Assembly (NCBI RefSeq): GCF_003751605.1
Contig: NZ_RJVJ01000001.1
Span: forward strand, 4,278,001-4,342,000
From: Kitasatospora cineracea
GTDB taxonomy: Bacteria; Actinomycetota; Actinomycetes; Streptomycetales; Streptomycetaceae
DNA: 64,000 nucleotides
Reading direction: 5' to 3'
The number at the start of each line of letters is the position of its first letter. Within the stretch, counting starts at the first letter, position 1. The translations under genes and the position numbers were made by a program. Positions 8,285 to 16,321 of this stretch are shown one piece after another. The notes beneath the pieces were generated by a model that worked only from the letters and a program-made list of their open reading frames with translations, did no database searches and was not told the origin of the DNA.

Positions 8285-9256
8285 ATGAAGCACCGGAAGC
8301 TCGGGCGCAGCGGCGTCGAGGTGTCGGAGGTCGGGTACGGGGCGTGGGGGATCGGGGCGTCCAACTGGGTCGGCGCCCGGGAGGACGAGTCGCTGGCGGC
8401 GCTGCACCGGGCGATCGACCTCGGGGTGGACTTCATCGACACCGCCCGCGGCTACGGGGAGAGCGAACGGCTGGTCGGCCGGGTGGTGCGGGAGCGGGCG
8501 GCCAACGGCGAGCGGGTGCGGGTGGCGACCAAGGTGCCGCCGCTGAACCGGCAGTGGCCCGCCCGGCGCGGGGTCGACCCGGCCGAGACCTTCCCCGGCG
8601 CGCACATCCGGGAGAGCCTGCGCACCTCGCTGGAGGCCGCCGGCCTGGAGCGCTTCGACCTGCTGCAGTTCCACGTGTGGAGCGACGACTGGCTGGGCCG
8701 CGGCGACTGGCTGGAGACCGTCCAGGAGCTGAAGCAGGAGGGCCTGATCGGCCTGTTCGGCGTCTCGGTCAACGACCACGATCCGCACAGCGCCGTCGAG
8801 TTGGTGCGCAGCGGCGTGGTGGACGCGGTGCAGGTGATCTTCAACGTGTTCGACCAGTCGCCGCTGGACGAGCTGTTCCCGGCCTGCGAGGAGCACGGCG
8901 TCGGCGTGATCGTCCGGGTCGCCCTGGACGAGGGCGGACTGACCGGCCGGATCACCGCCGACAGCACCTTCCCCGAGGGCGACTTCCGGCGCCGCTACTT
9001 CCGCGACGACCGGCCCGCCCAGGTGGCCCGCCGGGTCGCCGCGCTCACCGCGGACCTGGGCATCACCGACGGGCAACTCGCCGAGACCGCCCTGCGGTTC
9101 GTGCTCAGCGCACCCGCCGTGTCCACCGTCATCCCGGGCATGCGCTCGGTCCGCAACGTCGAGCGCAACGCGGCGGTCGGCGACGGGGTCCCGCTCGGCG
9201 AGGAGCAGCTGAAGGTGCTGGCCGGCCACCGCTGGGAGCGCAACTTCTACTCCTGA
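8285..9256 (+). CDS. Aldo/keto reductase
   Basis: 323 residues, (beta/alpha)8 NADPH-dependent oxidoreductase. The catalytic tetrad is visible: D52 and Y57 (FIDTARGYGESE), K83 (VATKVPP) and H130 (DLLQFHVW). The cofactor-binding C-terminal segment VSTVIPGMRSVRNVERNAAV is also present. It reduces aldehydes or ketones; substrate not predictable. AGGAGG lies ten bases before the ATG. Transcribed alone, with a short gap to the SRAP gene. Confidence 0.9.
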   Translation: MKHRKLGRSGVEVSEVGYGAWGIGASNWVGAREDESLAALHRAIDLGVDFIDTARGYGESERLVGRVVRERAANGERVRVATKVPPLNRQWPARRGVDPAETFPGAHIRESLRTSLEAAGLERFDLLQFHVWSDDWLGRGDWLETVQELKQEGLIGLFGVSVNDHDPHSAVELVRSGVVDAVQVIFNVFDQSPLDELFPACEEHGVGVIVRVALDEGGLTGRITADSTFPEGDFRRRYFRDDRPAQVARRVAALTADLGITDGQLAETALRFVLSAPAVSTVIPGMRSVRNVERNAAVGDGVPLGEEQLKVLAGHRWERNFYS

Positions 9257-9316
9257 GCCCCGCGGCCCGGGTGTCGGCGGGTGCGGTTGTCGGGGGTCGG
9301 TGGCAGGCTGGGACGC

Positions 9317-10060
9317 ATGTGCGGCCGTTTCGTCTCCACCACCCCACCCGCCGAGCTGGCCTCCCTGCTCGGTGTGACCGACTGGGATCCGACCGAGGCC
9401 CTGGCGCCCAGCTGGAACGTGGCCCCGACCGACCGGGTCGCCGCGGTGCTGGAACGGGTGGACGCCGACACCGGCGAGGTGGCGCGCCAACTGCGGCCGC
9501 TGCGCTGGGGGTTGGTGCCGTCCTGGGCGAAGGACCGGTCGGGCGCGGCCCGGCTGATCAACGCCCGCTCGGAGACCGTCGACCAGAAGCCCTCGTTCCG
9601 CCGGGCGTTCGCGGTCCGGCGCTGCGTGATCCCGGCCGACGGCTACTACGAGTGGCGCCAGGTGCCCGCTGCCGACGGCCGCAAGGCGTACAAGCAGCCG
9701 TACTTCCTCTCCACCGGCGAACTGATGCTGATGGCCGGGCTGTACGAGTTCTGGCGGGACGCCGACCTGCCGGAGGACGACCCGGCGGCCTGGCTGGCGA
9801 CGACCACCATCCTGACCACCGACGCCACCGACCGGGCCGGGCGGGTGCACGACCGGATGCCGATGCTCGTCCCCCGCGACGGGCTCGACAGCTGGCTCGA
9901 CCCGGCGAACACCGACCGGGCCGACCTGCACGACCTGCTGCACCGCCCCGCCGACGGCAACCTCCTGGTCCGGGCGGTGCCGACGGCCGTCAACCGGGTC
10001 TCCGCGAACGGGCCCGACCTGCTCACCGACGCCCCCGACCCGCTCGGCCTGACCGACTGA
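9317..10060 (+). CDS. SOS response-associated peptidase (SRAP/YedK/HMCES family)
   Basis: 247 residues. SRAP proteins form a covalent thiazolidine link between the N-terminal Cys and abasic sites in single-stranded DNA. The key residues are all here: C2 (MCGRFV, exposed after Met removal), N82 (LINARSET), E112 (DGYYEW) and H178 (RVHDRMPM). Length is slightly above the usual 220-240 because of an insertion near residues 115-130. The start at 9317 is fixed by the need for Cys at position 2. The stop codon lies inside a 16-bp tandem duplication (10045-10076). Confidence 0.93.
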   Translation: MCGRFVSTTPPAELASLLGVTDWDPTEALAPSWNVAPTDRVAAVLERVDADTGEVARQLRPLRWGLVPSWAKDRSGAARLINARSETVDQKPSFRRAFAVRRCVIPADGYYEWRQVPAADGRKAYKQPYFLSTGELMLMAGLYEFWRDADLPEDDPAAWLATTTILTTDATDRAGRVHDRMPMLVPRDGLDSWLDPANTDRADLHDLLHRPADGNLLVRAVPTAVNRVSANGPDLLTDAPDPLGLTD

Positions 10061-10076
10061 CGGCCTGACCGACTGA
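10045..10076. repeat. 16-bp tandem duplication across the SRAP stop codon
   Basis: CGGCCTGACCGACTGA occurs twice in a row (10045-10060 and 10061-10076). The first copy encodes the last residues GLTD and the TGA, so the second copy lies outside the gene and repeats the stop. A similar event is seen at 12755-12794. Confidence 0.85.
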
Positions 10077-10106
10077 CGGGCTGCCCGGCTGACCGGCCGT
10101 CAGTCG
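10054..10106. terminator. Inverted repeat between convergent genes
   Basis: Perfect 12-bp arms CGACTGACGGCC (10054-10065) and GGCCGTCAGTCG (10095-10106) with a 29-nt loop. It includes the stop codons of both the SRAP gene and the convergent small gene at 10100, so it could end transcription from both sides. The long loop makes it a weak terminator candidate. Confidence 0.45.
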
Positions 10107-10306
10107 TCCCCGCCGGAGCTGCCGGAGCCGCCCGAGATCAGCTGCCGCTTCCGATTGCGGTGCGCCCAGCGGACCGCGCGGCCCGCACCGAGCGTCACCC
10201 GGGCCACGCCCCGCACCCAGCCGGGGCCGCCGCGCTCGGCCCACACCACGCAGCCGCACCCGCCCAGCACCAGCAGCAGGACGACGACCAGCACCGCACC
10301 GACCAT
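10100..10306 (-). CDS. Small predicted membrane protein
   Basis: 68 residues, not recognised. One hydrophobic helix at the N-terminus (VGAVLVVVLLLVLGGCGCVV, residues 2-21), then a basic cytoplasmic stretch (RAVRWAHRNRKRQL) and a Gly/Ser/Asp tail. A purine-rich site (GAGAGGTGG) precedes the ATG. Short TM-plus-basic proteins of this kind are common in streptomycetes; no function can be given. The reading frame is supported by the hydrophobic profile and RBS only. Confidence 0.55.
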   Translation of the reverse strand: MVGAVLVVVLLLVLGGCGCVVWAERGGPGWVRGVARVTLGAGRAVRWAHRNRKRQLISGGSGSSGGDD

Positions 10307-10360
10307 GGGGAACCACCTCTCGCGTACGACGGCCGTACCGCCCGATCATCGCAGGTCGCC

Positions 10361-10432
10361 CCGGCCGGACCGATCCGACCGGGCCGACCGGACCGATCCA
10401 ACCGGACCGACCCGACCGGGCCGGGCCGTGAC
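10361..10432. repeat. Degenerate CCGGACCGAT tandem repeats
   Basis: The unit GGACCGATCC recurs at 10367 and 10390 (23 bp apart) within a run of CCGAC/CCGGG blocks. It lies between the divergent 10100 and 10481 genes and has no coding potential. It may be replication-slippage sequence. Confidence 0.5.
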
Positions 10433-10441
10433 ATCCGGCCC

Positions 10442-10471
10442 TTGACATCGGGCCCGCCCGCGCGCTCCGAT
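10442..10471 (+). promoter_or_regulatory. Candidate promoter of the ADP-ribosylglycohydrolase gene
   Basis: A perfect -35 hexamer TTGACA (10442-10447) and TCCGAT (10466-10471) are 18 bp apart. The predicted transcript start would fall only a few bases before ATG 10481, so the mRNA may be leaderless. The -10 match is poor. Confidence 0.4.
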
Positions 10472-10480
10472 GGGGCGCGT

Positions 10481-11716
10481 ATGACTGATTCCTTCCCGCA
10501 CCGCGGCCCCGCATTTGACGCCCTCCAGGGCCTGTCCGTCGGCGACGCGCTCGGCGCCCAGTTCTTCGTGCCCGACACCGCCCGCACCCACCTCGACGCC
10601 CGCACCGCACCGCCCGGCCCGTGGCCGTGGACCGACGACACCGAGATGGCCTGCTCGGTGTACGCCGCCCAGAGCGAACGCGGCGCGATCGACACCTTCG
10701 ACCTCACCCACGCCTTCGCCCGCCGGCACGACTTCGACCGCGGCTACGGACCGGCCGCCAACCGGCTGCTCCGGCTGATCCGGGAAGGCGGCGACGCCCG
10801 CCGCCTGGCCGCCGAACTCTTCGACGGCCAGGGCTCGTTCGGCAACGGCGCGGCCATGCGGGTGGCCCCGCTCGGGGCCCGGTACGCCGAGGACCCGGCC
10901 GCCGCCGTCCGCCCCGCCGCCGACACCGCCGTGACCACCCACACCCACCCGCAGGCCGTGGACGGCGCCGTCGCGGTGGCCGTCGCTGCCGCCCTCGCCG
11001 TCCGCGCCCGCACCGAACCCACCACTCCCGCACGCTACTTGAACGCCGTCGCCGACCTCACCCCGCACGGCGCCGTCCGCCGCGGCCTGGCCGAGGCCGC
11101 CGCGCTGACCGACCGCACCGACCCCCGGGCCGCGGCCGCCGTCCTCGGCAACGGCAGCCGCACCAGCGCCGTCGACACCGTCCCGTACGCGCTGTGGTGC
11201 GCCGCGCACTGGCTCACCGACTACCCGTCCGCGCTGTGGGCCGCGATCGGCGCGGGCGGTGACGTCGACACCGTCGCCGCGATCACCGGCGGCGTGGTCG
11301 CCGCCCGCACCGGCACCGCCGGCATCCCCGCCCCCTGGCTGGCCGCCCGCGAAGCCCTGCCCGCCTGGACGTTCCCCACCCCCGGCGCCGTCCTCCCCGC
11401 CCCCGCCAGCCTGACCCCGATGCGCCTGCCCCGCCCCCACCCCGTCCCCGACCTGCGCTGGTCCGACCGGCAGTGGAACCGCTACCGCGCCGGCCTGCGC
11501 ACCCGCCACTGGCTCACCCACACTGCCGACGGCACCCTCCACCTCCACCGCGCCGACACCGGCCACGAACTTTGGTCCCTCGCCTTCGCCCCCGCCCCCG
11601 GCGACCACTGGCGCCCCACCGCCGTCCACACCGAAGCCCACCCCGCCCGCAACCCCGCCCCCACCCACCTCCTCGACGCCCTCCTGTCCCTCGAACACGA
11701 CACCCCTGCCCGCTGA
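10481..11716 (+). CDS. ADP-ribosylglycohydrolase family protein with C-terminal extension
   Basis: 411 residues. The first 300 form an ADP-ribosylglycohydrolase (DraG/ARH) fold with the two-metal motifs in order: GDALG (21-25), WTDDTEM (50-56), GNGAAMR, and GAGGDVDTVAAITGG near 260-275. Such enzymes remove ADP-ribose from protein or nucleic acid side chains. The last 110 residues (from about DLRWSDRQWNRYRAGLR) are not part of the ARH fold and look like a separate small domain with a beta-rich end. The gene stands alone, so its partner ADP-ribosyltransferase, if any, is not nearby. Confidence 0.87.
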   Translation: MTDSFPHRGPAFDALQGLSVGDALGAQFFVPDTARTHLDARTAPPGPWPWTDDTEMACSVYAAQSERGAIDTFDLTHAFARRHDFDRGYGPAANRLLRLIREGGDARRLAAELFDGQGSFGNGAAMRVAPLGARYAEDPAAAVRPAADTAVTTHTHPQAVDGAVAVAVAAALAVRARTEPTTPARYLNAVADLTPHGAVRRGLAEAAALTDRTDPRAAAAVLGNGSRTSAVDTVPYALWCAAHWLTDYPSALWAAIGAGGDVDTVAAITGGVVAARTGTAGIPAPWLAAREALPAWTFPTPGAVLPAPASLTPMRLPRPHPVPDLRWSDRQWNRYRAGLRTRHWLTHTADGTLHLHRADTGHELWSLAFAPAPGDHWRPTAVHTEAHPARNPAPTHLLDALLSLEHDTPAR

Positions 11717-11778
11717 GCCCCTCCGGGGCGCCCGAGCGGGGTGGCTGCCCGCCGTGCCTCGCCGGAGCCGGAGCCGGT

Positions 11779-11811
11779 GGGCAACGCCCGGAGCGCGGAC
11801 CGGCGTTGCCC
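11779..11811 (+). terminator. Stem-loop downstream of the ADP-ribosylglycohydrolase gene
   Basis: Perfect 10-bp arms GGGCAACGCC (11779-11788) and GGCGTTGCCC (11802-11811) with a 13-nt loop, 62 bp after the stop. No T-run follows, as is usual for streptomycete hairpin terminators. Confidence 0.55.
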
Positions 11812-11817
11812 GCCCCC

Positions 11818-11970
11818 GCCTGGTCCCTTCCGCCTGGCCTCCTCCGCCTGCTCCCTTCCACCTGGTCCCTTCCGCCTGGTCCCTTCCGCCTGGTCCCCTC
11901 CGCCTGGCCCTCTCCGCCTGGTCCCCTCCGCCCGGCCTCCTCCGCCCGGCCCCCTCCGTCCGGTTCCCCG
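11818..11970. repeat. 14-bp minisatellite, about 11 copies
   Basis: Unit consensus GCCTGGTCCCTTCC, about 11 near-perfect copies in register from 11818, with drift toward GCCCGGCCCCCTCC at the right end. Fourteen is not a multiple of three, so any protein read from it would repeat only every 42 bases; I treat it as non-coding. It fills most of the 362-bp gap between the 10481 and 12079 genes and lies directly after the stem-loop. Confidence 0.9.
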
Positions 11971-12078
11971 CCCGGGGCCCTCGCCGGTGGCGAAGCCGCC
12001 AGGTGAGCGGGGGGTGGCCGGGTGGTGACGGGAAGTCAGCGGCCGGTAGGGTGGGCGGGGGAGGACGGGAGGCGGACG

Positions 12079-12767
12079 GTGATCGAAGCGGTGCTGTTCG
12101 ACCTCGACGGCACGTTGGTGGACCACGACGGGGCGGCCGAGTCGGCCGTGCTGGCCGGGGTCGCGGCGGAGCTGTCCGGGCGGGGGTTCGACCGGGACGA
12201 GGTGCTGCGGTTCTGGCGCGGCCTCGAACGGGTCGAGTACGACCGCTACCTGACCGGCGAGGTGACCGTCCAGCAGCAGCGCCGCAACCGGGCCGTCGGC
12301 CTGGCCGCCCACCTCGGGCTGGGGGAGTGGCCGGCCGACCGCGCCGACGCCTGGTTCGCCGGGTACCTGCGGCGCTACGAGCGCTCCTGGCGGGCCTACC
12401 CCGACGCGCCGCGCGCGGTGCGGGAGTTGGGCGCGTCGCGGCGGACCGGCGTGATCACCAACGGCGAGGGCGACGTCCAGCGGCGCAAGCTGCGCGCCGT
12501 CGGCCTCGACGTGCTGGTCCCGCACACCACGGCCTCCGCCGAGGCGGGCTGCGCCAAGCCTGATCCGGAGATCTTCCGGCTGGCCTGCCGCGCCCTCGGC
12601 GTGCCCCCGAGCGCACCGCGTACGTCGGCGACCGGCTCGACGTGGACGCGCAGGCGGCCACCGCCGCCGGGCTGCTGGGCATCTGGCTGGACCGCGAGCC
12701 GAGCGGCGAGGAGTCGTCCGTGCCGCGGGTGCACTCGCTGGCCGAGGTCGCCGCGCTGCTGCACTGA
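12079..12767 (+). pseudogene. HAD-family hydrolase, frame broken by a 1-nt deletion
   Basis: HAD phosphatase with motif I FDLDGTLV (D8, D10), motif II VITNGEG, motif III GCAKPDPEIF; then the frame is lost. Motif IV (YVGDRLDVDAQAATAAG) and the natural C-terminus (VHSLAEVAALLH, stop at 12767) are in the next frame. Adding one C to the C5 run at 12604-12608 (reading GVPPERTAYVGD) restores a 229-residue protein of normal size. The GTG start at 12079 has GGGAGG seven bases upstream. It could be a true pseudogene or a homopolymer error; the intact codon usage on both sides favours error or a very recent mutation. Confidence 0.85.
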
Positions 12768-12794
12768 GCCCGCGGCTGCTGCACTGAGCCCGCG
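12755..12794. repeat. 20-bp tandem duplication across the HAD stop codon
   Basis: GCTGCTGCACTGAGCCCGCG is present twice without a gap (12755-12774, 12775-12794). The first copy encodes the end of the HAD protein and its TGA. Confidence 0.9.
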
Positions 12795-12835
12795 CCGGAG
12801 TTCGCGCCCGCTCGCACGCCCGCACGCCCGCGCGT

Positions 12836-12865
12836 CCGCCGGGCCGGGTGCCCGTTGCCCGGCGG
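12836..12865 (+). terminator. Strong GC hairpin downstream of the HAD gene
   Basis: Arms CCGCCGGGC (12836-12844) and GCCCGGCGG (12857-12865), with an inner CGGG/CCCG pair that extends the stem to 13 bp around a 2-nt loop. It lies 69 bp after the HAD stop and before the 12976 gene. Confidence 0.6.
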
Positions 12866-12975
12866 AACGGGCCGGGGGTTCGCGGCGTGGCTGCGGGCCG
12901 GTCGGGGCGGCCGCCGCGTACCGTCGGCCCCGACAGTCGGCGGTTCGTCGGCGAATCAGTGGCGGGAGGTCCGGA

Positions 12976-13650
12976 GTGGACGCACGGCGGCGGGTGGCGA
13001 TGCTGTTGGAGAGCGCGGGGGGCACGTACCCGGAACAGGCGGGGATCGTGCTCGCGGACCGGGCCGAACCGCTGTGGCAGCTCCTGGTGTTGAGCAATCT
13101 GGCGTCGGCCCGGATCCACGGTTCGATCGCCGTCACCGGCACGGCCGCGCTGATCGCAGCCGGGGCCGGCACGCCCGCGGGGACCCTGGAACTGGGGCGG
13201 CTGCACTGCAAGGAGGCGCTGATCGCCGGGCGCTACCGCCACTTCGCCGAGGGCACCGCGACCCGGCTCAACGACTGCGCCCGGCTGGCCGAGGACGAGT
13301 ACGGCGGCGACCTGCGCGGGCTCGCCGCGGCGGCGCAGTACCGCCCGGACCGCACCCGGGCCCTGCTGCAGCGCTTCCCGGGCATCGGCCCGGCGGGTGC
13401 CGCCGCGTTCTGCCGCGACGCGCAGGCCGTCTGGCCGCACCTGCGTCCGGCGCTGGACGCCCGGGTGCCGGTCGGTGCCGAACGCCTCGGGCTTCCCGTC
13501 GAACCGGACCGGCTGGCGGCCCTGGTCGACCCGTCCGACCTGCACCGGCTGGCCGACGCCCTGGTCCGGGTCGCCCTCGACCCGGAGCTGGCCGAACGGG
13601 TGCTGGACGCCGAACAGGAGCCGGCCGCCGAGCGGCTGCCGGTGCACTGA
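12976..13650 (+). CDS. HhH-GPD superfamily protein (endonuclease III-like)
   Basis: 224 residues. The helix-hairpin-helix is RFPGIGPAGAAAFCRD near residues 132-147, in the HhH-GPD arrangement. The Lys that makes endonuclease III a lyase (LPGVGRKT) is Pro/Ala here, and no Cys cluster for [4Fe-4S] is present at the C-terminus, so it is a cluster-less relative, perhaps a monofunctional glycosylase. The aspartate of the family could be D147 (FCRDAQAVWP). GTG 12976 follows GGGAGGTCCGGA. It is often annotated simply as endonuclease; its DNA substrate is unknown. Confidence 0.75.
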   Translation: MDARRRVAMLLESAGGTYPEQAGIVLADRAEPLWQLLVLSNLASARIHGSIAVTGTAALIAAGAGTPAGTLELGRLHCKEALIAGRYRHFAEGTATRLNDCARLAEDEYGGDLRGLAAAAQYRPDRTRALLQRFPGIGPAGAAAFCRDAQAVWPHLRPALDARVPVGAERLGLPVEPDRLAALVDPSDLHRLADALVRVALDPELAERVLDAEQEPAAERLPVH

Positions 13651-13655
13651 CACGG

Positions 13656-13690
13656 ACGCCCCGGCCCCGCGGCGTGCGGGGCCGGGGCGT
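13656..13690. terminator. Bidirectional terminator between convergent genes
   Basis: Perfect 15-bp arms ACGCCCCGGCCCCGC and GCGGGGCCGGGGCGT with a 5-nt loop, located between the stops of the 12976 gene (+) and the 13736 gene (-). Confidence 0.8.
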
Positions 13691-13735
13691 TCCCGGGGGC
13701 GTTCCCGGAGCGGGTCCGGGCGGTTCGGCGCGGCG

Positions 13736-13960
13736 TCAGCTCCGGCCGAACAGCCGGGAGAACCAGGACCCGGCCGGCGCGGCCGCGCCCCCGGTGCTCC
13801 CGGCGTTCCCCGCCGCCCTGGCGGTCTTGGCGGCCTTGGCGTCCGCCGCGCAGGAGCAGCGCTGCGCCTTCGGGACGCCGGCCAGGACCTGGTCGACGTG
13901 CATGCCGCAGCCGGCGAAGGTCGGCTTGCCGCAGGACTTGCAGGTGACGCGACGACACAT
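13736..13960 (-). CDS. Small conserved Cys-rich protein (zinc-ribbon-like)
   Basis: 74 residues. The N-terminal half has a conserved-looking block MCRRVTCKSCGKPTFAGCGM, followed by HVDQVLAGVPKAQRCSC, with C-x2-C and C-x-C pairs that could bind zinc. The C-terminal half is an Ala/Gly linker ending in SWFSRLFGRS, an amphipathic tail. I know similar short proteins in other actinobacteria, without function. GGAGG lies upstream of the ATG. It is followed on the same strand by the MMPL gene but stops before a different transcript. Confidence 0.75.
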   Translation of the reverse strand: MCRRVTCKSCGKPTFAGCGMHVDQVLAGVPKAQRCSCAADAKAAKTARAAGNAGSTGGAAAPAGSWFSRLFGRS

Positions 13961-13991
13961 GGGAGGAGTTCCTTCCGTACGGGGGCGGGGG

Positions 13992-16154
13992 TCAGGAGTG
14001 CGAGAACGGGATCCGGGGCAGGACGCGGTCCAGCCGGCGGGGGGTGTGCCAGGCGGCGCGCCCGGCGAGGCGGAGCAGGACGGGCAGCAGCACCAGCCGG
14101 ACCAGGGAGGCGTCCAGCAGGACCGCCACGCCCAGCACGATGCCCATCTCCTTGGGCGGCAGCGGGCCGGACAGCGCGAAGGTGAAGAACACCGCGACCA
14201 TCACGGCCGCCGCGGCGAAGATCACCCGGCCGGAGTGGGCCAGCGCACCGACCATGGCCTGCTTCGGGTCGCCGGTGCGCTCGTACTGCTCCTTCGCGGA
14301 GGCCAGCAGGAAGACGGTGTAGTCCATCGCGATGGCGAAGATCATGGCGAAGAAGAACACCGGTGCCCAGCCGTCCAGGAAGCCCTGCGGGGTGAAGCCG
14401 AGCAGCCCGGCTCCGTGCCCGTCCTGGAAGACCAGCCGGGCCACGCCGAACGCCGCGCCGGTGGACAGCAGTCCGGCGGCGGTGCCGAGCGCCGCGATCA
14501 GCGGGGCGCGCAGCGCGAACAGCAGCAGGACGAAGCCGAGCCCCATCACCACGCCGATCACCAGCGGGGTCTTCCCGGTCAGCAGGTGCTGCAGGTCGAG
14601 GTTCTCCACCGGGGCGCCGCCGACCAGGGTGCGGTCGGGCAGTTCGGCGCGCAGCGTGTCGACGGTGTGGCCGAGCTGCGGGTCGGACGGGTCGACGGTG
14701 GGCACCGCCTGGATCATCGACCAGTCCGCGCCGTCGGCGGCCGGGACCGCGGGCAGCACTCCGGCGATGCCGGGGTTCGCGGCGAGGACCTGCGCGGCGG
14801 CCCCGGCCTGGCCGGTCGGGGTGAGGACCTGCAGGGTGCCGGGGGCGCCCGGGCCGAACGCCTGCTGGACGGCGGTGTAGCCGGCCCGGGCGCTGGCGTC
14901 GCCGGGCAGCACGTCGATCGAGGGCATGGCGGTGCGCAGTCCGAGCACCGGCGCGGCCAGGGCCAGCAGCACGGTCAGGGCGAGCGCGCCCCAGCGCAGC
15001 GGGTGCTTCCACAGCCGCTCGCCCCAGGCGGCGAACCGCGGTGAGGTCTGACGCTGCCGCCTGGCCCAGGGCAGGGACACCGCGTCGACCCGGTGGCCCA
15101 GCTTGCCGAGGACGGCGGGCAGCAGGGTCAGCGTCGCGCCGAGCACGAACAGCACGGCCAGCATGATGCCGCCCGCCATCGAGCGGAACGCGGGCGAGGG
15201 CACCAGCATCACGGCCGACAGGCTGACCAGCACCGTCGCGCCCGACAGCAGGACGGCCTTGCCCGCGGTGTCCATGGTCTCCGCGACGGCCCGCGGGCCG
15301 TCCTTCCCGGCGGCCCGGGCGGCCCGGAAGCGCACCACCAGGAACAGCGCGTAGTCGATGCCGAGCGCGAGCGCGAACATCATGGCGAAGTTCATCGCCC
15401 AGACCGACACCGGGAACAGGTGGCCGATCAGCACCAGCGACCCGGCCGAGGCGGCGAGGCCGGCCATGGTGAGCAGCAGCGGCAGGCCGGCGGCGACCAG
15501 CGAGCCGAAGGCGAGCACCAGGATGGCCAGGGTCACCGGCCAGGACATGACCTCGGACTTCATCATCGCGTCGTGGTTGGCGGTGTTGAAGTCGCTCCAC
15601 AGCACGGACGCGCCGGTCGCGGTGACGTCGACGCCGCCGCCGGACAGCTGGCGCAGCGGTTCCTTGAGGTCGTCGGCGGCCCGCACCATGTCGTCCGGGG
15701 ACGCGGCGGCCCCGGCCAGCAGCACGGCGGTCCGGCCGTCCGCGCTGAGCGTGGCGCCGGGCTGCGGCGGGACCACGGACGATATCCGGCTGTCGGCGGC
15801 GGCGAGCGCGGTGGCCCGGTCGACCACCTGTTGCACGTCCGGTTCGCTCACCGGCCGGTCCGCGGCGATCACGATCTGGAGCGCGGACGAGGCGTTGCCC
15901 GCGAAGTGCTCCTCGGCCAGGGCGCGGACCTTCACCGAGTCGGAGCCGTCGGCCTGCCAGCCCGCGCCGGACAGTGCGGAGGTGACCTGCGGGGCGAACG
16001 CGCCCAGCCCGATCACCAGTACCAGCCAGCCGGCCAGGACGGCCTTGACGTGCTGCACGGACCACATGCCGAGACGGCCCAGCAGCCCGGGGCGGGGCTG
16101 TGCGGCGGTGACCGGCGGCACGGGGGCCGCCGGGGCGGGGGCGGAGCGGTTCAC
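13992..16154 (-). CDS. MMPL-family RND transporter
   Basis: 720 residues, 11-12 membrane helices in the MmpL layout: one N-terminal TM, a large extracytoplasmic domain, a 5-TM block, a second domain and a final TM block. Both proton-relay motifs are seen: ALGIDYALFLVVRF in the first half and AIAMDYTVFLLASA in the second. MMPL proteins export lipids or small hydrophobic compounds with the proton gradient. A CsoR-like box lies 33-48 bp before the ATG, the mirror image of the one before the DUF302 gene, which suggests copper- or sulfide-related control rather than lipid export in development. Confidence 0.9.
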   Translation of the reverse strand: MNRSAPAPAAPVPPVTAAQPRPGLLGRLGMWSVQHVKAVLAGWLVLVIGLGAFAPQVTSALSGAGWQADGSDSVKVRALAEEHFAGNASSALQIVIAADRPVSEPDVQQVVDRATALAAADSRISSVVPPQPGATLSADGRTAVLLAGAAASPDDMVRAADDLKEPLRQLSGGGVDVTATGASVLWSDFNTANHDAMMKSEVMSWPVTLAILVLAFGSLVAAGLPLLLTMAGLAASAGSLVLIGHLFPVSVWAMNFAMMFALALGIDYALFLVVRFRAARAAGKDGPRAVAETMDTAGKAVLLSGATVLVSLSAVMLVPSPAFRSMAGGIMLAVLFVLGATLTLLPAVLGKLGHRVDAVSLPWARRQRQTSPRFAAWGERLWKHPLRWGALALTVLLALAAPVLGLRTAMPSIDVLPGDASARAGYTAVQQAFGPGAPGTLQVLTPTGQAGAAAQVLAANPGIAGVLPAVPAADGADWSMIQAVPTVDPSDPQLGHTVDTLRAELPDRTLVGGAPVENLDLQHLLTGKTPLVIGVVMGLGFVLLLFALRAPLIAALGTAAGLLSTGAAFGVARLVFQDGHGAGLLGFTPQGFLDGWAPVFFFAMIFAIAMDYTVFLLASAKEQYERTGDPKQAMVGALAHSGRVIFAAAAVMVAVFFTFALSGPLPPKEMGIVLGVAVLLDASLVRLVLLPVLLRLAGRAAWHTPRRLDRVLPRIPFSHS

Positions 16155-16186
16155 TGGTCTCTCTCCAAGCGCGAAGGGAACGAATA

Positions 16187-16202
16187 ATACCCTGGGGGGT
16201 AT
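16187..16202. promoter_or_regulatory. CsoR-like operator upstream of the MMPL gene
   Basis: ATACCCTGGGGGGTAT, a G-tract palindrome of the type bound by CsoR/RcnR/CstR family repressors (TAC-C/G-run-GTA). It is 33 bp upstream of the MMPL start. No csoR gene is in the window, so the regulator must be encoded elsewhere. Confidence 0.6.
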
Positions 16203-16252
16203 TCGAAAGGGCGTGCCGGGCCCGGGGCGTCGTCCACCGGACAGAGGCGCCC

Positions 16253-16316
16253 CGGTCGGGCGGTCGGGCGGTCGGGAGGTAAGGCGGTCGGACGGCCGGG
16301 CCGTCGGGCGGCTCGG
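16253..16316. repeat. 8-bp tandem repeats CGGTCGGG
   Basis: Three perfect CGGTCGGG units (16253-16276) followed by five degenerate ones, in a non-coding gap just after the DUF302 stop. Confidence 0.7.
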
Positions 16317-16321
16317 ACGGC

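Noticed and set aside
11818..11970. Possible CRISPR-like array
   Set aside because: Units of 14 bp are directly adjacent with no spacers; it is a minisatellite.
11482..16065. A 1527-codon open frame on the minus strand
   Set aside because: It runs through the ADP-ribosylglycohydrolase, HAD, HhH-GPD and MMPL genes in the wrong frame; the Arg/Ala/Pro/Gly composition is that of a GC-rich shadow frame.
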